A stretch of 30,659 bases of DNA from Branchiostoma floridae (GCF_000003815.2 NC_049981.1:29284661-29315319); one strand, 5' to 3'; shown: positions 10,800 to 21,432, counted from the stretch's first letter. Numbers and translations: made by a program. The notes: a model not told the origin generated them from the letters alone.

Positions 10800-11325
10800 C
10801 GGCAAAAATATTAATTCAAGCATTTTTTTACTAGCTTTAGACACACCCAAACAGTTAGCAATGTTAGCCGTTCCAGAAGAGTATGTACGTGATTGATAGG
10901 GTACCAGGAAATATGGTCAACCGAACACAATGTGCCAACCTTAACTAACCTTTGCTGACTAGCGGTAAATTGACTCCCATCAAAAATGTATTTGTTGAAT
11001 GGCGCCTCAGTGGGTGGGCTAAATGGCGTGCTTTTTTTACTCTGCGTAGGTCATAATAACGAGTTTAAATTACTATAATCTGTTCCGTAGCCAAACGATT
11101 TTCTAAGTCATTAAAGCAAGAACTTTCAGCTATCTACTTGGAGTTCTCTTTCCAGGCTAGCCGCTCCGGAAAGGCGGCCACTCAGTAAAAACGTGGGGAT
11201 GTGACGGCTACGGTGTGGAGATGGATGAGAACTGTAACAATCACCGCCCACGCCGAGTCGGTAACTCTTCAAATCAATACCTTCTTAGTGACAGGGCGAG
11301 GGCTCTACCTTAACGACCGGCTCGC
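10800..11325. other. Gene-free stretch
   Basis: Nothing recognised on either strand. Confidence 0.45.
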
Positions 11326-11328
11326 TGT

Positions 11329-11640
11329 TTGATACGACTTGGCCTACTCATTACAAAGATTGTCCGTGTAGTTATAGATGTGAGGATTTCGGCTCTGATA
11401 GCCATTTCGCACCTCCGGAGGCGAATACATCACGCTTTGAACACCTTCCAATTACAGAGTGAAATCCGGATGGTCAATACGATTCCATTTCCGGAGAAGT
11501 GCCGGGATTACGTATTCAGGATAATTTTTTTCAGAGCCCAGAGAACATCCATCTCTACGGAAGACTCTACGGTGGTCTGTATCTGTATCTATATAGCCGA
11601 TATAACCGCCTATAGGTTGATTATATTACACTGAACGACC
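11329..11640 (-). repeat. Interspersed repeat copy sharing a GGCGGTTATA(T/C)CGGC core
   Basis: The minus strand contains GGCGGTTATATCGGCTATAT followed by AGATACAGATACAGACC. The same core appears on the plus strand at about 12371-12415. The boundaries are not defined. The open plus-strand frame here (101 codons) has no recognisable domain. Confidence 0.4.
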
Positions 11641-11969
11641 CGTCACATCTAACTTTTGCACATCTATCTGCAGGCGTCATTCAATACCATCCAGAGAAGA
11701 TACCCTATGGTGCTTGGTGATAACAAATTCCACTCTAAGATAGTTTTGGCAAAGTACGAATTTTTAAACACATCAATCCTAGGTTGGTAGCTCTGGTACT
11801 TGAAGGCATGACTGTGTCTTGTTCTTTTTTGAGCTGGTATTAGATACGTATCAGTCGGTACGTCAACCTACTGTTACTCGCTCTTCCACCACTACTTCCT
11901 GCTTCAAGAGGAAACTCTTGGCATTGCCAGCACATCCTAACTTTAAACATATGTAGACCCTGACGAAAA

Positions 11970-12209
11970 ATGTTCCATGATATGCATGATGTACAAAATG
12001 GGTAATTAAATGGAAATGTACCAACTACTGAGTATCTTAAACTAGCTCAGACAAGAACAAGAAATAGCCATGCCTTCATGTTCCAAAGTTTTCAACCAAG
12101 TTTCTTTCCTTAAACCGTCACTGAGTGGAATTCGTTGACATCAAGTACAGTAGGCGCATCCTCACAAGATAGCTTCAAACAACATTTACAGTCAGATGTG
12201 AATAAGTTG
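11970..12209 (+). pseudogene. LINE reverse transcriptase C-terminal fragment (CR1/L2-like)
   Basis: An 80-codon plus-strand frame reads VPTTEYLKLAQTRTRNSHAF, then a stop, then TVTEWNSLTSSTVGASSQDS and FKQHL. The RTR-SH, W-NSL and SFK--L signature is the usual C-terminus of CR1/L2-type non-LTR retrotransposon polyproteins. Two in-frame stops but no frameshift are present. The reverse transcriptase core is missing upstream. Confidence 0.75.
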
Positions 12210-12226
12210 AAAAATAAAGTAAAATA

Positions 12227-12275
12227 AAAATGTGCAGTGCCACACCGGTGCCCCAAGTGCAGTGAGATACTACCC
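12227..12275 (+). mobile_element. TTAA-type MITE, terminal fragment
   Basis: Only one end is present: the segment GTGCCCCAAGTGCAGTGAGA followed by TACTACCC and then TTAA at 12276-12279. The other end is missing. It directly abuts the end of a LINE fragment. Confidence 0.6.
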
Positions 12276-12329
12276 TTAAAACATGTGCAATGATTTGGTG
12301 TGACAAGTCGTTTAGTATAACTTAATTAG

Positions 12330-12430
12330 CTGCTGCCGCGCCGCGTGCCCGCGAAGCTGGTGTGAATTATGCCGAAGGGCGGTTATACCGGCCATATCGA
12401 TACAGACACAGACACCTCATGGATACGATT
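12330..12430 (+). repeat. Second copy of the GGCGGTTATA(T/C)CGGC repeat
   Basis: The GC-rich stretch GCTGCCGCGCCGCGTGCCCG leads into AAGGGCGGTTATACCGGCC and ATCGATACAGACACAGACA. It matches the minus strand of 11575-11610. Likely part of a dispersed SINE-like family. Confidence 0.4.
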
Positions 12431-12439
12431 GCATGTACA

Positions 12440-13575
12440 TGTATACTACTCACACCCCGTGTCATGCACTATCTTGTGAACAAGGATGGCCCTTTGTAAC
12501 AGCCACGAGCTGCGTTGGTAAAAGTAAAGCAGACATCCTCAACTGAGCCATGATGTTTATTCAAACTGCTAGTGGTGGTGCACTGCGACTTCGATGCGGA
12601 GAGCGTTTTGGACGGAAGCGTACCTTCTGGGAGCGACTAAAAGCACAACAAGGCTGGGTAGTGTGGACTCCAGGCACCAGAATGAACACAATCAGACTGC
12701 CGAAACCAAAATCCAACTCTCAGAAAAGGCGCTTTCTGTACAGGATGTCCTAGTTGTGGAACAGCACAGGCGACAATTAGCAATGTATTGGACTGTAATT
12801 ATTGATTATGAGGAATTATGTTACTTCTGCTATTTATTGTCACTTCGTATGTCTCTGTATGTTTTTGAATTGTAATGTGAATATGAATGTACTGTGTAAA
12901 TATGAATGTGTAGACCACAGAATAGCCTCTTATGAGGCTAATTGCGGATCTAAACAAAATGAAACTATTTCGGACAGGCACATCGGATCTTGTTGGGTTC
13001 TTTTACGTATGTCTGACGCTTCCCTCTAAGACCCAAAGCGCCGACTTTATGTCACCATCTGAATTGTAGAATCCCTTACAACATAACAGAGCTGGGGCTT
13101 AGGCATATCATTTCATATTGTGCCCACCTCAGTTGTGTTTTTTTTTCGCACGCGCGCCATAAATTTGTAGAATGGTAGAGGATGTCATCCATCAAATGCA
13201 CTTGCTGTGCCGTGGCCTTACAAAATAACCGAGGAGCTATTGGGGGATAGATAAGTGTGAAAGGAAATTCCGGTCTCTATTTAGAGAAGTGTGTTGTTAT
13301 GGTCTGTTACCAACGATCGAGGCTCTCAATTTTGAATCGCCATTTTCCCTTTCAAGGCCAATTGTAACGTAAAATGAAGTTGCCACTCTATGGACAATAC
13401 GTGGTTAACAAGCCACAGCTGCATATGCCTTGAGAACCTTTGGATGTGTGCATGTTGCTATGGGAGCGATAGAATCCAATTGGTGATCCAAGCGGCGGCA
13501 AGTAATGGTTTGTTTGTGTGTTTGTGTTTTGAGTCTTTTAGGCAAATCTGCTTCGTCTCTTTAAAGATTTTAAGT
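12440..13575. other. Gene-free stretch
   Basis: Frames of 67-93 codons between 12550 and 13029 overlap in several phases and show no domain. A T-run and CGCGCGCC string near 13140-13155 are unremarkable. Confidence 0.45.
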
Positions 13576-13579
13576 GATC

Positions 13580-13648
13580 TTGTAATGTATCACACAATTC
13601 AGCCATTAGGCTGCGATGTTTTACAAATAAATCATTCTCATTCTCATG
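13580..13648 (+). mobile_element. LINE 3' tail with ATTCTC-type simple repeat
   Basis: The segment ends with AAATAAATCATTCTCATTCTC, preceded by CAGCCATTAGGCTGCGATG. A short tandem 3' repeat after an AATAAA-like string is typical of CR1/L2-type LINE ends. No coding part is attached. Confidence 0.5.
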
Positions 13649-13860
13649 ATCGCCGTTTAGAGTCACTGGATTCAAATCCCTTGACAAGCAACCATTATTT
13701 TACCATTGGGAAATGCACTTGACGCCAGTCCATCCAGGTGTAAAATGAACGCCTGACTTCGGTTGGGGAGGGTGAAGACGATGGAAGGGGATGTTTGGGC
13801 ACTGCGTCCCAATACCGTGCCCTAGACACAGCGGATAACGACCTACTACCTCTATAGTCT
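13649..13860 (+). mobile_element. SINE body, 5' truncated
   Basis: A B-box-like GGATTCAAATCCC at 13668 is followed by a conserved-looking SINE body: GGGAAATGCACTTGACGCCA, then CCATCCAGGTGTAAAATGAACG and GTTGGGGAGGG. I recognise this from marine deuterostome SINEs by style. The A-box half is missing where the LINE tail joins. No target duplication was seen. Confidence 0.5.
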
Positions 13861-13989
13861 CAAAAAAAAGCTATGGGCCACCAAATCCTATTTAACCTCC
13901 TTGGTGACACCTTAACGATTCAGAATTCAGTTTACTGTACCTGATATGTTACTCAATGTATTTTTTATTGCTCTTTTAAGGCCAACCTT

Positions 13990-14060
13990 TTATACTAGCC
14001 ACGGCTAGTTGGGTGATCTTGGCTGCCTGTAACGCCAGCCTTACGAATAAATGAAAAGAA
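13990..14060 (+). mobile_element. Probable LINE 3' tail
   Basis: TAGCCACGGCTAGTTGGGTG followed by GCCTGTAACGCCAGCCTTACG and AATAAATGA resembles a LINE 3' end. GCCACGGC can form a small hairpin. Identification is by resemblance only. Confidence 0.3.
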
Positions 14061-14121
14061 TTCAATTTCCAGCATTTACGTTTACTCTCGGCAAGGTAAA
14101 TACTACTTCATACATTACATC

Positions 14122-14517
14122 GGTAGCCTGGGTACCATCCGGAAAGTAAAATTGAAGAAGATTCACTCTTTACTTCTGGATACTTTAAATTTTTTTATAG
14201 ACGTTCCGAAAGGGGCTCGAGTCCACCTTTCTTCATCAGTAAAAGTAGTTCGCTCCAGCGTTTATTATACACAATATACAGTCGCTCTCGCCCTGACATT
14301 CGATATACAGTCGCTTGTCTAGATCTGCTGTTTCTTCTGGGAACCTTGACCACGTTTACGTCTGAAATCGTCCGAATTTTAGACGAGGGCGCTGATTGGT
14401 CCATAAACATGAGCGAATTAAGGAATATGTTCAAGCGTTCCAACATCCGTAACGTCAGAAACACTTGCGGAAGCGAACATAGGAGCGAACTACTACCCGG
14501 ATGGTACCCAGGCTACC
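14122..14517. mobile_element. Inverted-repeat DNA transposon, non-autonomous (396 bp)
   Basis: Perfect 21-bp terminal inverted repeats start GGTAGCCTGGGTACCATC (left, 14122-14142; right, 14497-14517). A perfect 5-bp flanking duplication, ACATC, lies at 14117-14121 and 14518-14522. An inner inverted pair, GTAGTTCGCTCC and GGAGCGAACTAC, lies inside. No transposase is present. The superfamily is not resolved from this alone. Confidence 0.85.
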
Positions 14518-14524
14518 ACATCCG

Positions 14525-15535
14525 TGGATCTGTGTAAACAATGAAACCTAAACCCTAACGCAAATCCCTAGATCGTAACTAATATTTCCGTAGACTTAAT
14601 CCTCAATACTTCCGATTAAAGAAACCTAATCCCGATTCTGTAGGATTCGGTGACGAATTTCCTTCTCGTTAGATTATGTGGGAGTAATCGTCTCAACCAC
14701 AGGGACTTATCATCATTGTCTAATGGTTTATACATCATCGACGTAATCGGTCATTTTTATTTGATGATGCATGAGTGGATGGTATCTTTGTATGTACACA
14801 ATGATTGAATGCGTTGATGTCTGCATTTATGCGCGTATGCATGTATGTCTTAGCAATTAAACAAACGCTAGGGTAATATTTCGTCTTAAAAGCACTTAAA
14901 CGTCGACAAAAAGCACTCTTGATAAACACTGTACCCTATACCACTGCATTAACAGTGAACGCTGCTTAGTAGAAAAACAATAATAACAACAACAGCAACC
15001 CAACGTTTATCCACCCAGTCATATGATGGATGAGAAATAAGGTCCTTGCCAATTGGACGGACGAACACCATACTTAGCTTAGCAAATCTGAGTGATAACA
15101 ACTAATACATGACAACAAGTCAAAGCATAAGGTACAACCTCATTTATAATTGCTGTTCTTTTATCAAAGAAATTTTGTCAGATCGGAGGAGGTGTAGGAG
15201 TCTAGAGACAATATTGTTTTGATTAGGCCAAACTGACTTAATTCTATGGATTACATCCTCTGGAGACCCCAAAACGAGGACGGGTGAAAAAAGAAGAAAA
15301 AACGCTAAACCACAGGACTAAACATTCGACCATTCTTTTCCAGGCTACAGGTTTGTCTTGTAAGATAACAAAAACTGATGCTTTAACATTTAGCGTGTGG
15401 CGCTAAAATACTCATCATAGCGCAAGTCCCTCGAAAATCAATGCTGTTTATGAAACAAATCACATACTATAGGGAGCGTATTACACATGCTTCCTGGGTT
15501 CAAGGATGATACCATATTGTGACTGCTGCACCATG
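14525..15535. other. Gene-free stretch
   Basis: AT-rich unique-looking sequence without coding or repeat signatures that I can support. Confidence 0.45.
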
Positions 15536-15539
15536 TAAA

Positions 15540-15782
15540 GGTGGTATCTGACTGCGCTTGGGGCACCCGTGCGGCACTGCAGGGTTCTGCGGCATGCGTG
15601 TCATTTTCACCGATTTTTTTTTAAATCTAGATATTGCAAAATGCGAAAAATATGACTTAGAAGACAACAAAATACACAAAACATCAGAAAATTCGTTCTC
15701 TATCTGTGAAATTCGTTGAGCCATCTTTCGAACCCTCGCATTGCCGCACCGGTGCCCCAATTAAGTACAATGAGATACCACC
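15540..15782. mobile_element. TTAA-type MITE, complete copy (243 bp)
   Basis: Inverted ends start GGTGGTATCT and include GGGGCACC(C/G)GTGCGGCA. The right arm has a 5-bp insertion. Flanks are TAAA on the left (15536-15539) and TTAA on the right (15783-15786). It shares the interior TATGACTTAGAAGA block with the copy at 1388-1674, with less than perfect identity, so insertions are of different age. Confidence 0.8.
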
Positions 15783-15959
15783 TTAAGGTCGCCTTGCGTA
15801 AGACATTAAAGAGAGGGGTTCCAGTCAATGATTCATGGTCGTATTTTCCATTTCGGTCCCAGCGTCGCGGAAATCCCACTACGTGCATGTATTGTACGTG
15901 TCCGCCGCCCACGGGTATAGTGAATGGGCCGTGAAAGTGGGGGTGTGCGGGTGGTGTAG

Positions 15960-17708
15960 GCTCTCGCGCGAACAATATTACAAGGGGTCCGCTTGTCTGT
16001 GCTATCGCTGTACACCGACTGGCTTTTTAAGTTGTCAAGCTGGAAGGAGTGGGTAGCTTGACACATCCTTTTTTTCTGTCTTTGTCTTCTCTTGTTTGTG
16101 TTTCGGAAAGTTGAAAAAGAAAAAAAAAGGAAAAAAGCTCGCGCGAACAATATTACAAGGCGTCCGCTTGTCTGAGCTATCGCTGTACAACGGCTGGCTT
16201 TTTAAGTTGTCAAGCTGGAAGGAGTGGGTAGCTTGACACATCCTTTTTTCTGTCTTTCTCTTCTCTTGTATGTGTTTTGGAAAGTTGAAAAAGGAAAAAA
16301 ACGGAAAAAAGCTCGCGCGAACAATATTACAAGGCGTCCGCTTGTCTGTGTTATCGCTGTACACCGACTGGCTTTTTATGTCTTTATTTTATTTGTCAAG
16401 CAGGAACGAGTGGGTAGCTTGACACATCCTTTTTTCTGTCTTTTTCTTCTCTTGTATGTGTTTCGGAAAGTTGAGAAAGAAAAGAAAGGAAAAAAGCTCG
16501 CGCGAACAATATTACAAGGCGTCCGCTTATCTGGGCTATCGCTGTACACCGGCTGGCTTTTTAAGTTGTCAAGCTGGAAGGAGTGGGTAGCTTGACACAT
16601 CCTTTTTTCTGTCTTTTTCTACTCTTGTATGTGTTTGGGAAAGTTGAAAGAGAAAAGCATTGAAAAAGCTCGCGCGAACAATATTACAAGGCGTCAGCTT
16701 GTCTGGGCTATCGCTGTACACCGGCTGGCTTTTTAAGTTGTCAAGCTGGAAGGAGTGGGTAGCTTGACACATCCTTTTTTCTGTCTTTTTCTTCTCTTGT
16801 ATGTGTTTCGGAAAGTTGAAAAAGAAAAAAAAGGAAAAAGCTCGCGCGAACAATATTACAAGGCGCCCGCTTTTATGTCCTTATTTTATTTGTCAAGCTG
16901 GAACGAGTAGGTGGCTTGTCACATCCTTCTTCTCTGTCTTTTCATATTCTTGTAACGTCTTTGGGAAAGTTGAAAAAGAAAAGCATTGAAAAAAGCTCGT
17001 GCGAACGATATTCAAAGGCGTCAGCTTGTCTGGGAATTCGCACCGGATGGCTTTTTTATGTCCTTATTTTATTTGTCAAGCTAGAAGAAGTGGGTAGCTT
17101 GACACCACCTTTTTTCTGTCTTTTTCTTCTCTTGTATGTGTTTTGGAAAGGAAAAAAGGAAAAAAAGGAAAAAAGCTCGCGCGAACAATATTACAAGGCG
17201 TCCGCTTGTCTGGGCTATCGCTGTACACCGGCTGGCTTTTTAAGTTGTCAAGCTGGAAGGAGTAGGTAGCTTGACACATCCTTTTTTTCCGTCTTTTTCT
17301 TCTCTTGTATGTGTTTTGGAAAGTTGAAAAAGGAAAAAAAGCTCGCGCGAACAATATTACAAGGCGTCCGCTTATCTGAGCTATCGCTGTACACCGACTG
17401 GCTTTTTTATGTCCTCATTTTATTTGTCAAGCTGGAACGAGTGGGTGGCTTGACAGATCCTTTTTGACTGTCTTTTCATATTCTTGTAACGTCTTTGGAA
17501 AAGTTGAAAAAGAAAAGCATTGAAAAATGCTCGTCCGAACGATATTACAAGGCGTCCGCTTGTCTGGGAATTCGCATCGGATGGCTTTTTTATGTCCTTA
17601 TTTTATTTGTCGAGCTGGAAGGAGGGGGTAGCGTGACACCACCTTTTTTCTGTCATTTTCTTTTCTTGTATGTGCTTTGGAAAGTTGAGAAAGAAAACAA
17701 TGAAAAGC
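15960..17708. repeat. Satellite array, ten units of about 174 bp
   Basis: Units begin with GCTCGCGCGAACAATATTAC at about 15960, 16137, 16311, 16496, 16668, 16840, 16995, 17175, 17341 and 17529. Each contains a GCTGGCTTTTT block, a GTCAAGCTGGAA(G/C)GAGT block, a pyrimidine-rich TTTTTTCTGTCTTTTTCTTC tract and a purine-rich end. Two unit variants occur: one with TTAAGTTGTCAAG, the other with an inserted TATGTCCTTATTTTATTTG. Frames open on both strands because the mean unit is near 58 codons, but they break repeatedly. I see no sign that it is coding. Confidence 0.95.
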
Positions 17709-17709
17709 A

Positions 17710-18094
17710 CCTGTTTCTCCTATCTAATCTTCCTTTTTTTCAATCTAAATAGTTACACTTTAATCAAAACGGGATAACTTTGTTTTATCAGATACACCAA
17801 GGTATTTTATCAACTGCAGCAGATTTGACTGAGAACATGCACCACTGTAGAAGGTTGCAAGTGATTCAAATCTTTCCTTACTCAAATATCGAGAGACATT
17901 GATTTTTTGTGGATGTGTAAAAAAGTACAGCTTCTGCCTTTAATGTTCAGGTCCCACATTTTTCAAATGTGGAACAGATCTTACACGATCTTTGGCCATC
18001 GTTTCGGCTTCTTAGAACTAGTGCTAGTCTGCACCCAACATTGCTGTAAGTACAACGTGCAAGTCCATTAATCCCAGTCTTTCGTTTTACTGAA
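17710..18094. other. Gene-free stretch
   Basis: Short unique-looking spacer between the 174-bp satellite and the three-copy repeat; no gene recognised. Confidence 0.45.
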
Positions 18095-18480
18095 GTTTTG
18101 TTCCCACGTCGACGGCAATTCCGTATGAAGTGTGGCCCGGGTACTACTTTGTAATTTGTCATACCATCTTAAGTGATAGCCCTTTTACGTCCCCCTCTTG
18201 AATGCATGTTATTTGTTGTGCGGAAATTTTGTACCTAAGTCGATGGCAGTTCCGTATGAAGTGTGGGGTACGTATTTGCATTTTATGATACCATTTAAAG
18301 TGATCGCCCTTTTGTGCCCCCCCCCCCCCCTTCAATCTTGAACCCACGTTCTTCGTTTTGCGGAATTTGGTACCAAAGTCGATGGCAGTTCCGTATGAAG
18401 TGTGGCCCGGGTACTACTTTGCATTTTGTGATACCATCTAAAAATGATCGCCCTATTGTGCCCCCCCCTCCTTGTGCCCC
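18095..18480. repeat. Three-copy tandem repeat, period 131-138 bp
   Basis: TCGA(C/T)GGCA(A/G)TTCCGTATG with GAAGTGTGG occurs at 18109, 18240 and 18378. Each copy continues with TTTGCATTTTGTGATACCAT and AGTGATCGCCC. Poly-C runs follow the second and third copies; the longest (from about 18317) is about 14 C. Confidence 0.9.
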
Positions 18481-18489
18481 TGAGAATAC

Positions 18490-19100
18490 GACAGCCCATT
18501 CCATTTTTCTCCTGAGAATAATGTCTTAGAGGCACGTTTTCTATATGGCGCCATCACTGCCGTCTATACCCTGAGTTACATCGATCACAGACAAGGCACT
18601 GGGGATATATATATTATACACAAGACGCTCAATCGGTGTTTTTCATACACAAGAATATCAAAGAAAAGCTTTTTATCTTTATGGTTGCTGAGATATCGAA
18701 ACGGCCGAGTCAGCCCTAACGGAAGTGTTATCTTCACTGCTGTAGTGACATTGATGTACGTCCATCCGACAGAGTTCTAGATTTTGCTTTCACGGCTTGT
18801 TACATCTCAGTCTCGAGGGAAGAGTAGCTTATATGTTCGTAAGTACTTTATCGCACCGTTGGTCTCCGGACGGCCATTGGCAACTTGGGTGATTTTGTCG
18901 GAACCTTTCCATTGCCTCTAGCGAAGAAGGATCGTTTGTTTGACAAGTTATATGAGCCCCGATTGGCCTTCGTGTTTGTTATTCGTATTTCAACACACAG
19001 TGTTCCATCATTGTTTACAATGGCTCCCCCAAGGGATCATAACACAGGAACTTATCCATGTTTCATGTCTATTATATGTCACCATGGAAACTTGTGTATA
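18490..19100. other. Gene-free stretch
   Basis: Overlapping short frames at 18885-19176 show no domain. A small TATATATAT run lies near 18606. Confidence 0.45.
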
Positions 19101-19101
19101 T

Positions 19102-19313
19102 TACTGTAAATGCAGAAATGTTCGCAGTGGATTATTGTTCGCGGTTTTCGCGGTGACCACTTCGCCGCCAACTTAAATCCACCGCGAACATTTTTCTATT
19201 ATGATATTAGACTGCAGTCTATGGTGTTACCGCGAACTTAAATCCTTCGCGAAAAGTCCCTTTTCCCGCTACCTCGAAATTAAATCCCCGCGAACTTAAA
19301 TGCATTTACAGTA
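19102..19313. mobile_element. Inverted-repeat MITE with TACTGTAAATGCA ends (212 bp)
   Basis: The ends are TACTGTAAATGCA and its exact complement TGCATTTACAGTA. The interior contains several GCGAACTTAAATCC and TTCGCGGT strings in both orientations, extending the inverted symmetry. Flanks are AT-rich (TATAT/TATGT), so a 2-bp TA-type target site is possible but not proven. No coding capacity. Confidence 0.75.
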
Positions 19314-19319
19314 TATGTG

Positions 19320-19640
19320 ACCATGGCTTTGAGGTTACATCAAGCCTCCGCTTGAAAGGGGTTGAAATTCGCAATTTGTTTTGCGTGCTTTGACAATTTG
19401 GTTTCATTTTGCTCACAGTGCTCGCGCCAACAGAAGTACTCGCTCAAAGCACTCGCGAACGCCTCGTCTTCCTCTCCCACTGCGAAGTAGAGCCTGCAAC
19501 GGAACTTGAAATTACTTTACAGTACAGCAAAGTTGCTGTGTTGATTAAGGATATGAGGAAACAAGCGTTTTCAAAGACATCCGGCGCTTTTTACTTTGGC
19601 ACTCCTTAATAGGCCAACGAGGCAGAACAAGGAAAGCAGG
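19320..19640. other. Short unrecognised frame between two MITEs
   Basis: A 66-codon plus-strand frame (19409-19609) has a reasonable amino-acid mix but no recognisable motif; it could be an exon fragment or chance. Confidence 0.3.
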
Positions 19641-19652
19641 GTAGGAACTACC

Positions 19653-19861
19653 TAGTCTCCAAGCAGACCCTACGGTGCCTAAAGAGATAGTATCAAAGAG
19701 ATAGTATCAAAGCTGGCAAAGGAGTATAGCCGGCCAAAGGGAGATAGCCGGCCAAAGGGAGATAGCCGGCCAAAGGGAGTCAAACGGCCAGGTGTCGCTA
19801 TACAGTCCCTTGCCAGCTTTGATACTATTTCCGAGGCACCGTAGGGTCTGCTTGGAGACTA
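19653..19861. mobile_element. Inverted-repeat transposon with internal 18-bp minisatellite
   Basis: The inverted ends share 28 identical bases beginning TAGTCTCCAAGCAGACCCTA, and similarity resumes through ATAGTATCAAAGCTGGCAA. GGAACTACC flanks both sides (19644-19652 and 19862-19870), a possible 9-bp target duplication as in Mutator-type elements. However, GCAGGGTAG outside both ends is also symmetrical, so the true ends could lie further out. Inside are about three copies of an 18-bp unit around ATAGCCGGCCAAAGGG, and the left arm has a 14-bp internal duplication. Confidence 0.75.
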
Positions 19862-19871
19862 GGAACTACCC

Positions 19872-20590
19872 TGCTTTGGCAAGCTTCTTGGTAGTTTTTC
19901 TTCCATGAATAAAGACGTCAATATATAACAATGTACAGAATATGACAGTGTCTAGCTCGCGTAATACAGCGCCATTGTCATGACAAAGATCCCCACTTGT
20001 GCTTCGCGGGTTTATATACTTCTGGCTAAAAACGCATTTTTAGATAATAAATGCCATTACACAAGTCAACAGTTAATGTAGAGGTGGTTTGTCGAGTTTC
20101 AGCGCCGTTGCTTCAACATTCATATGCATTGATATGAATGTCTGATAAAAAAATAGGCAAAAATGTCAGAAAATTACTAAAATTGACACTTTCAGCCGAA
20201 TTTTCAACAATTTGCCAATGATATCACAGGACTAACGGAAGCATCTTCGTAAAATCTCATTTCTGTCACATCAGATAATCTGGTCACGTACAGCAAACAG
20301 CCGTGCTCAACCCATCCGTACACCTACGCGTCTCTACCCGCCTTTTATGGGTACTCTACATGGAAACGGTTTGTCACATTTAAAAAAAACCTGACATCCT
20401 CAGATTTATTTATTCATTCATCTTATTCACATTCATTTAATGAGCATCAGACAAAAAGCACATCTTCTTATATAGATTTTATATATAAGTCTTCTGCTCA
20501 ATGAAACATAAAAAAACTAGAGTTCCATGACCCCATACCTTCGCCATATAATCCTACCTTTCTTTACAACTGCTGCTTTAATTGTTTATC
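19872..20590. other. Gene-free stretch
   Basis: AT-rich. It contains the 10-bp-arm hairpin at 20116 and an ATTTATTTATTCATTCATC run near 20403 that may belong to the composite element on the right. Confidence 0.45.
20116..20141. other. Perfect 10-bp-arm hairpin
   Basis: ACATTCATAT and ATATGAATGT flank a 6-base loop. No element or gene was recognised around it. Confidence 0.7.
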
Positions 20591-20594
20591 ATTG

Positions 20595-21000
20595 ATTATG
20601 CAAATAAGGTTCTTATTTACATAAATTGTATCAGTTGATCATCTCCTCTACCAGACACCAGACGTACACAATCTATGTTAAGAAAGAAGGCTTTTATCGC
20701 ATTTTCTGATAATTTATGCAAATGAGACCCTCATTTGCATAATTAATGTTCAACGATGTTCACCCGTACATAACTTCCAAATGTTACAAGTAAGAAGTTA
20801 CTGTCATTTACGACAATAAAATTGTAGCATTTTCTTATTAATTATGCAAATTAGGTATTTATTTTGCATAATATATATCAATCAATATTCTTCTCCTTCT
20901 CAGTTACAGGTGTCACATGTTGCAATGGTCCCAAACTGGAACTGAGCATGTTCATAAAATTTTATAATTAATTATGCAAATTAGATAAATATTTGCATAA
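20595..21000. repeat. Four repeated palindromic ATGCAAAT-type blocks
   Basis: Blocks at about 20595, 20714, 20841 and 20971 each contain ATGCAAAT(A/G/T) facing an inverted ATTTGCAT or TTTTGCAT within 30-40 bp. The second is a perfect 13-bp-arm hairpin (20714-20742) with a 3-base loop. Spacing is 119-130 bp. ATGCAAAT is the POU octamer sequence, but here it repeats as part of an interspersed element, so a regulatory role is speculation. Confidence 0.75.
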
Positions 21001-21099
21001 ATAATATGTCATTATATGAAGCGTCACTTAAGCTATCCACATACCAAAAATCATAACAATTCGTTAACCTCTTTTTGAGTTATTCCCTTTTAAAGTCTG

Positions 21100-21432
21100 A
21101 CACTAAACCTGCTCTGCAGTTCCAAAACAAGCTGCTAGGGGGCCCAAACATACACCACCTACTCTCAGCATCAAGAGCTATCTACCACTAAAAAATCATG
21201 GCCACAGCATGTTCAAAACTTGAGATATCAAACCAGGAAGTTCTGCTGCAGTACCATAACAGGTTGCTAGGGGGCCCAAAATCTAATCGTTTCTAGGTCT
21301 CACCAAGACCTACACACGTACCGAATATCAATACAATCCATCCAGGCGTTCTTGAGTTATTCTGGTCTTCTACATACATACATACAAACAAACGCTACCC
21401 AAAATATAACCTTCTTGGCGAAGGTAATAACA
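21100..21432 (+). repeat. Interspersed family with terminal hairpin, copy 3
   Basis: GTTCTGCTGCAGTACCATAA and two GCTAGGGGGCCCAAA strings lie inside; the 3' end has CATACATACATACAAACAAAC followed by CCTTCTTGGCGAAGG, a small hairpin. The same organisation occurs at 785-1015 and 4930-5165. It may be continuous with the ATGCAAAT block on its left. Confidence 0.7.

Noticed and set aside
15960-17708. CRISPR-like array
   Set aside because: Units are contiguous with no unique spacers and the genome is animal.
15833-17752. Many 60-123 codon frames on both strands with repeated peptides
   Set aside because: They follow from the near-58-codon length of the satellite unit and break at most unit junctions; both strands are equally open.
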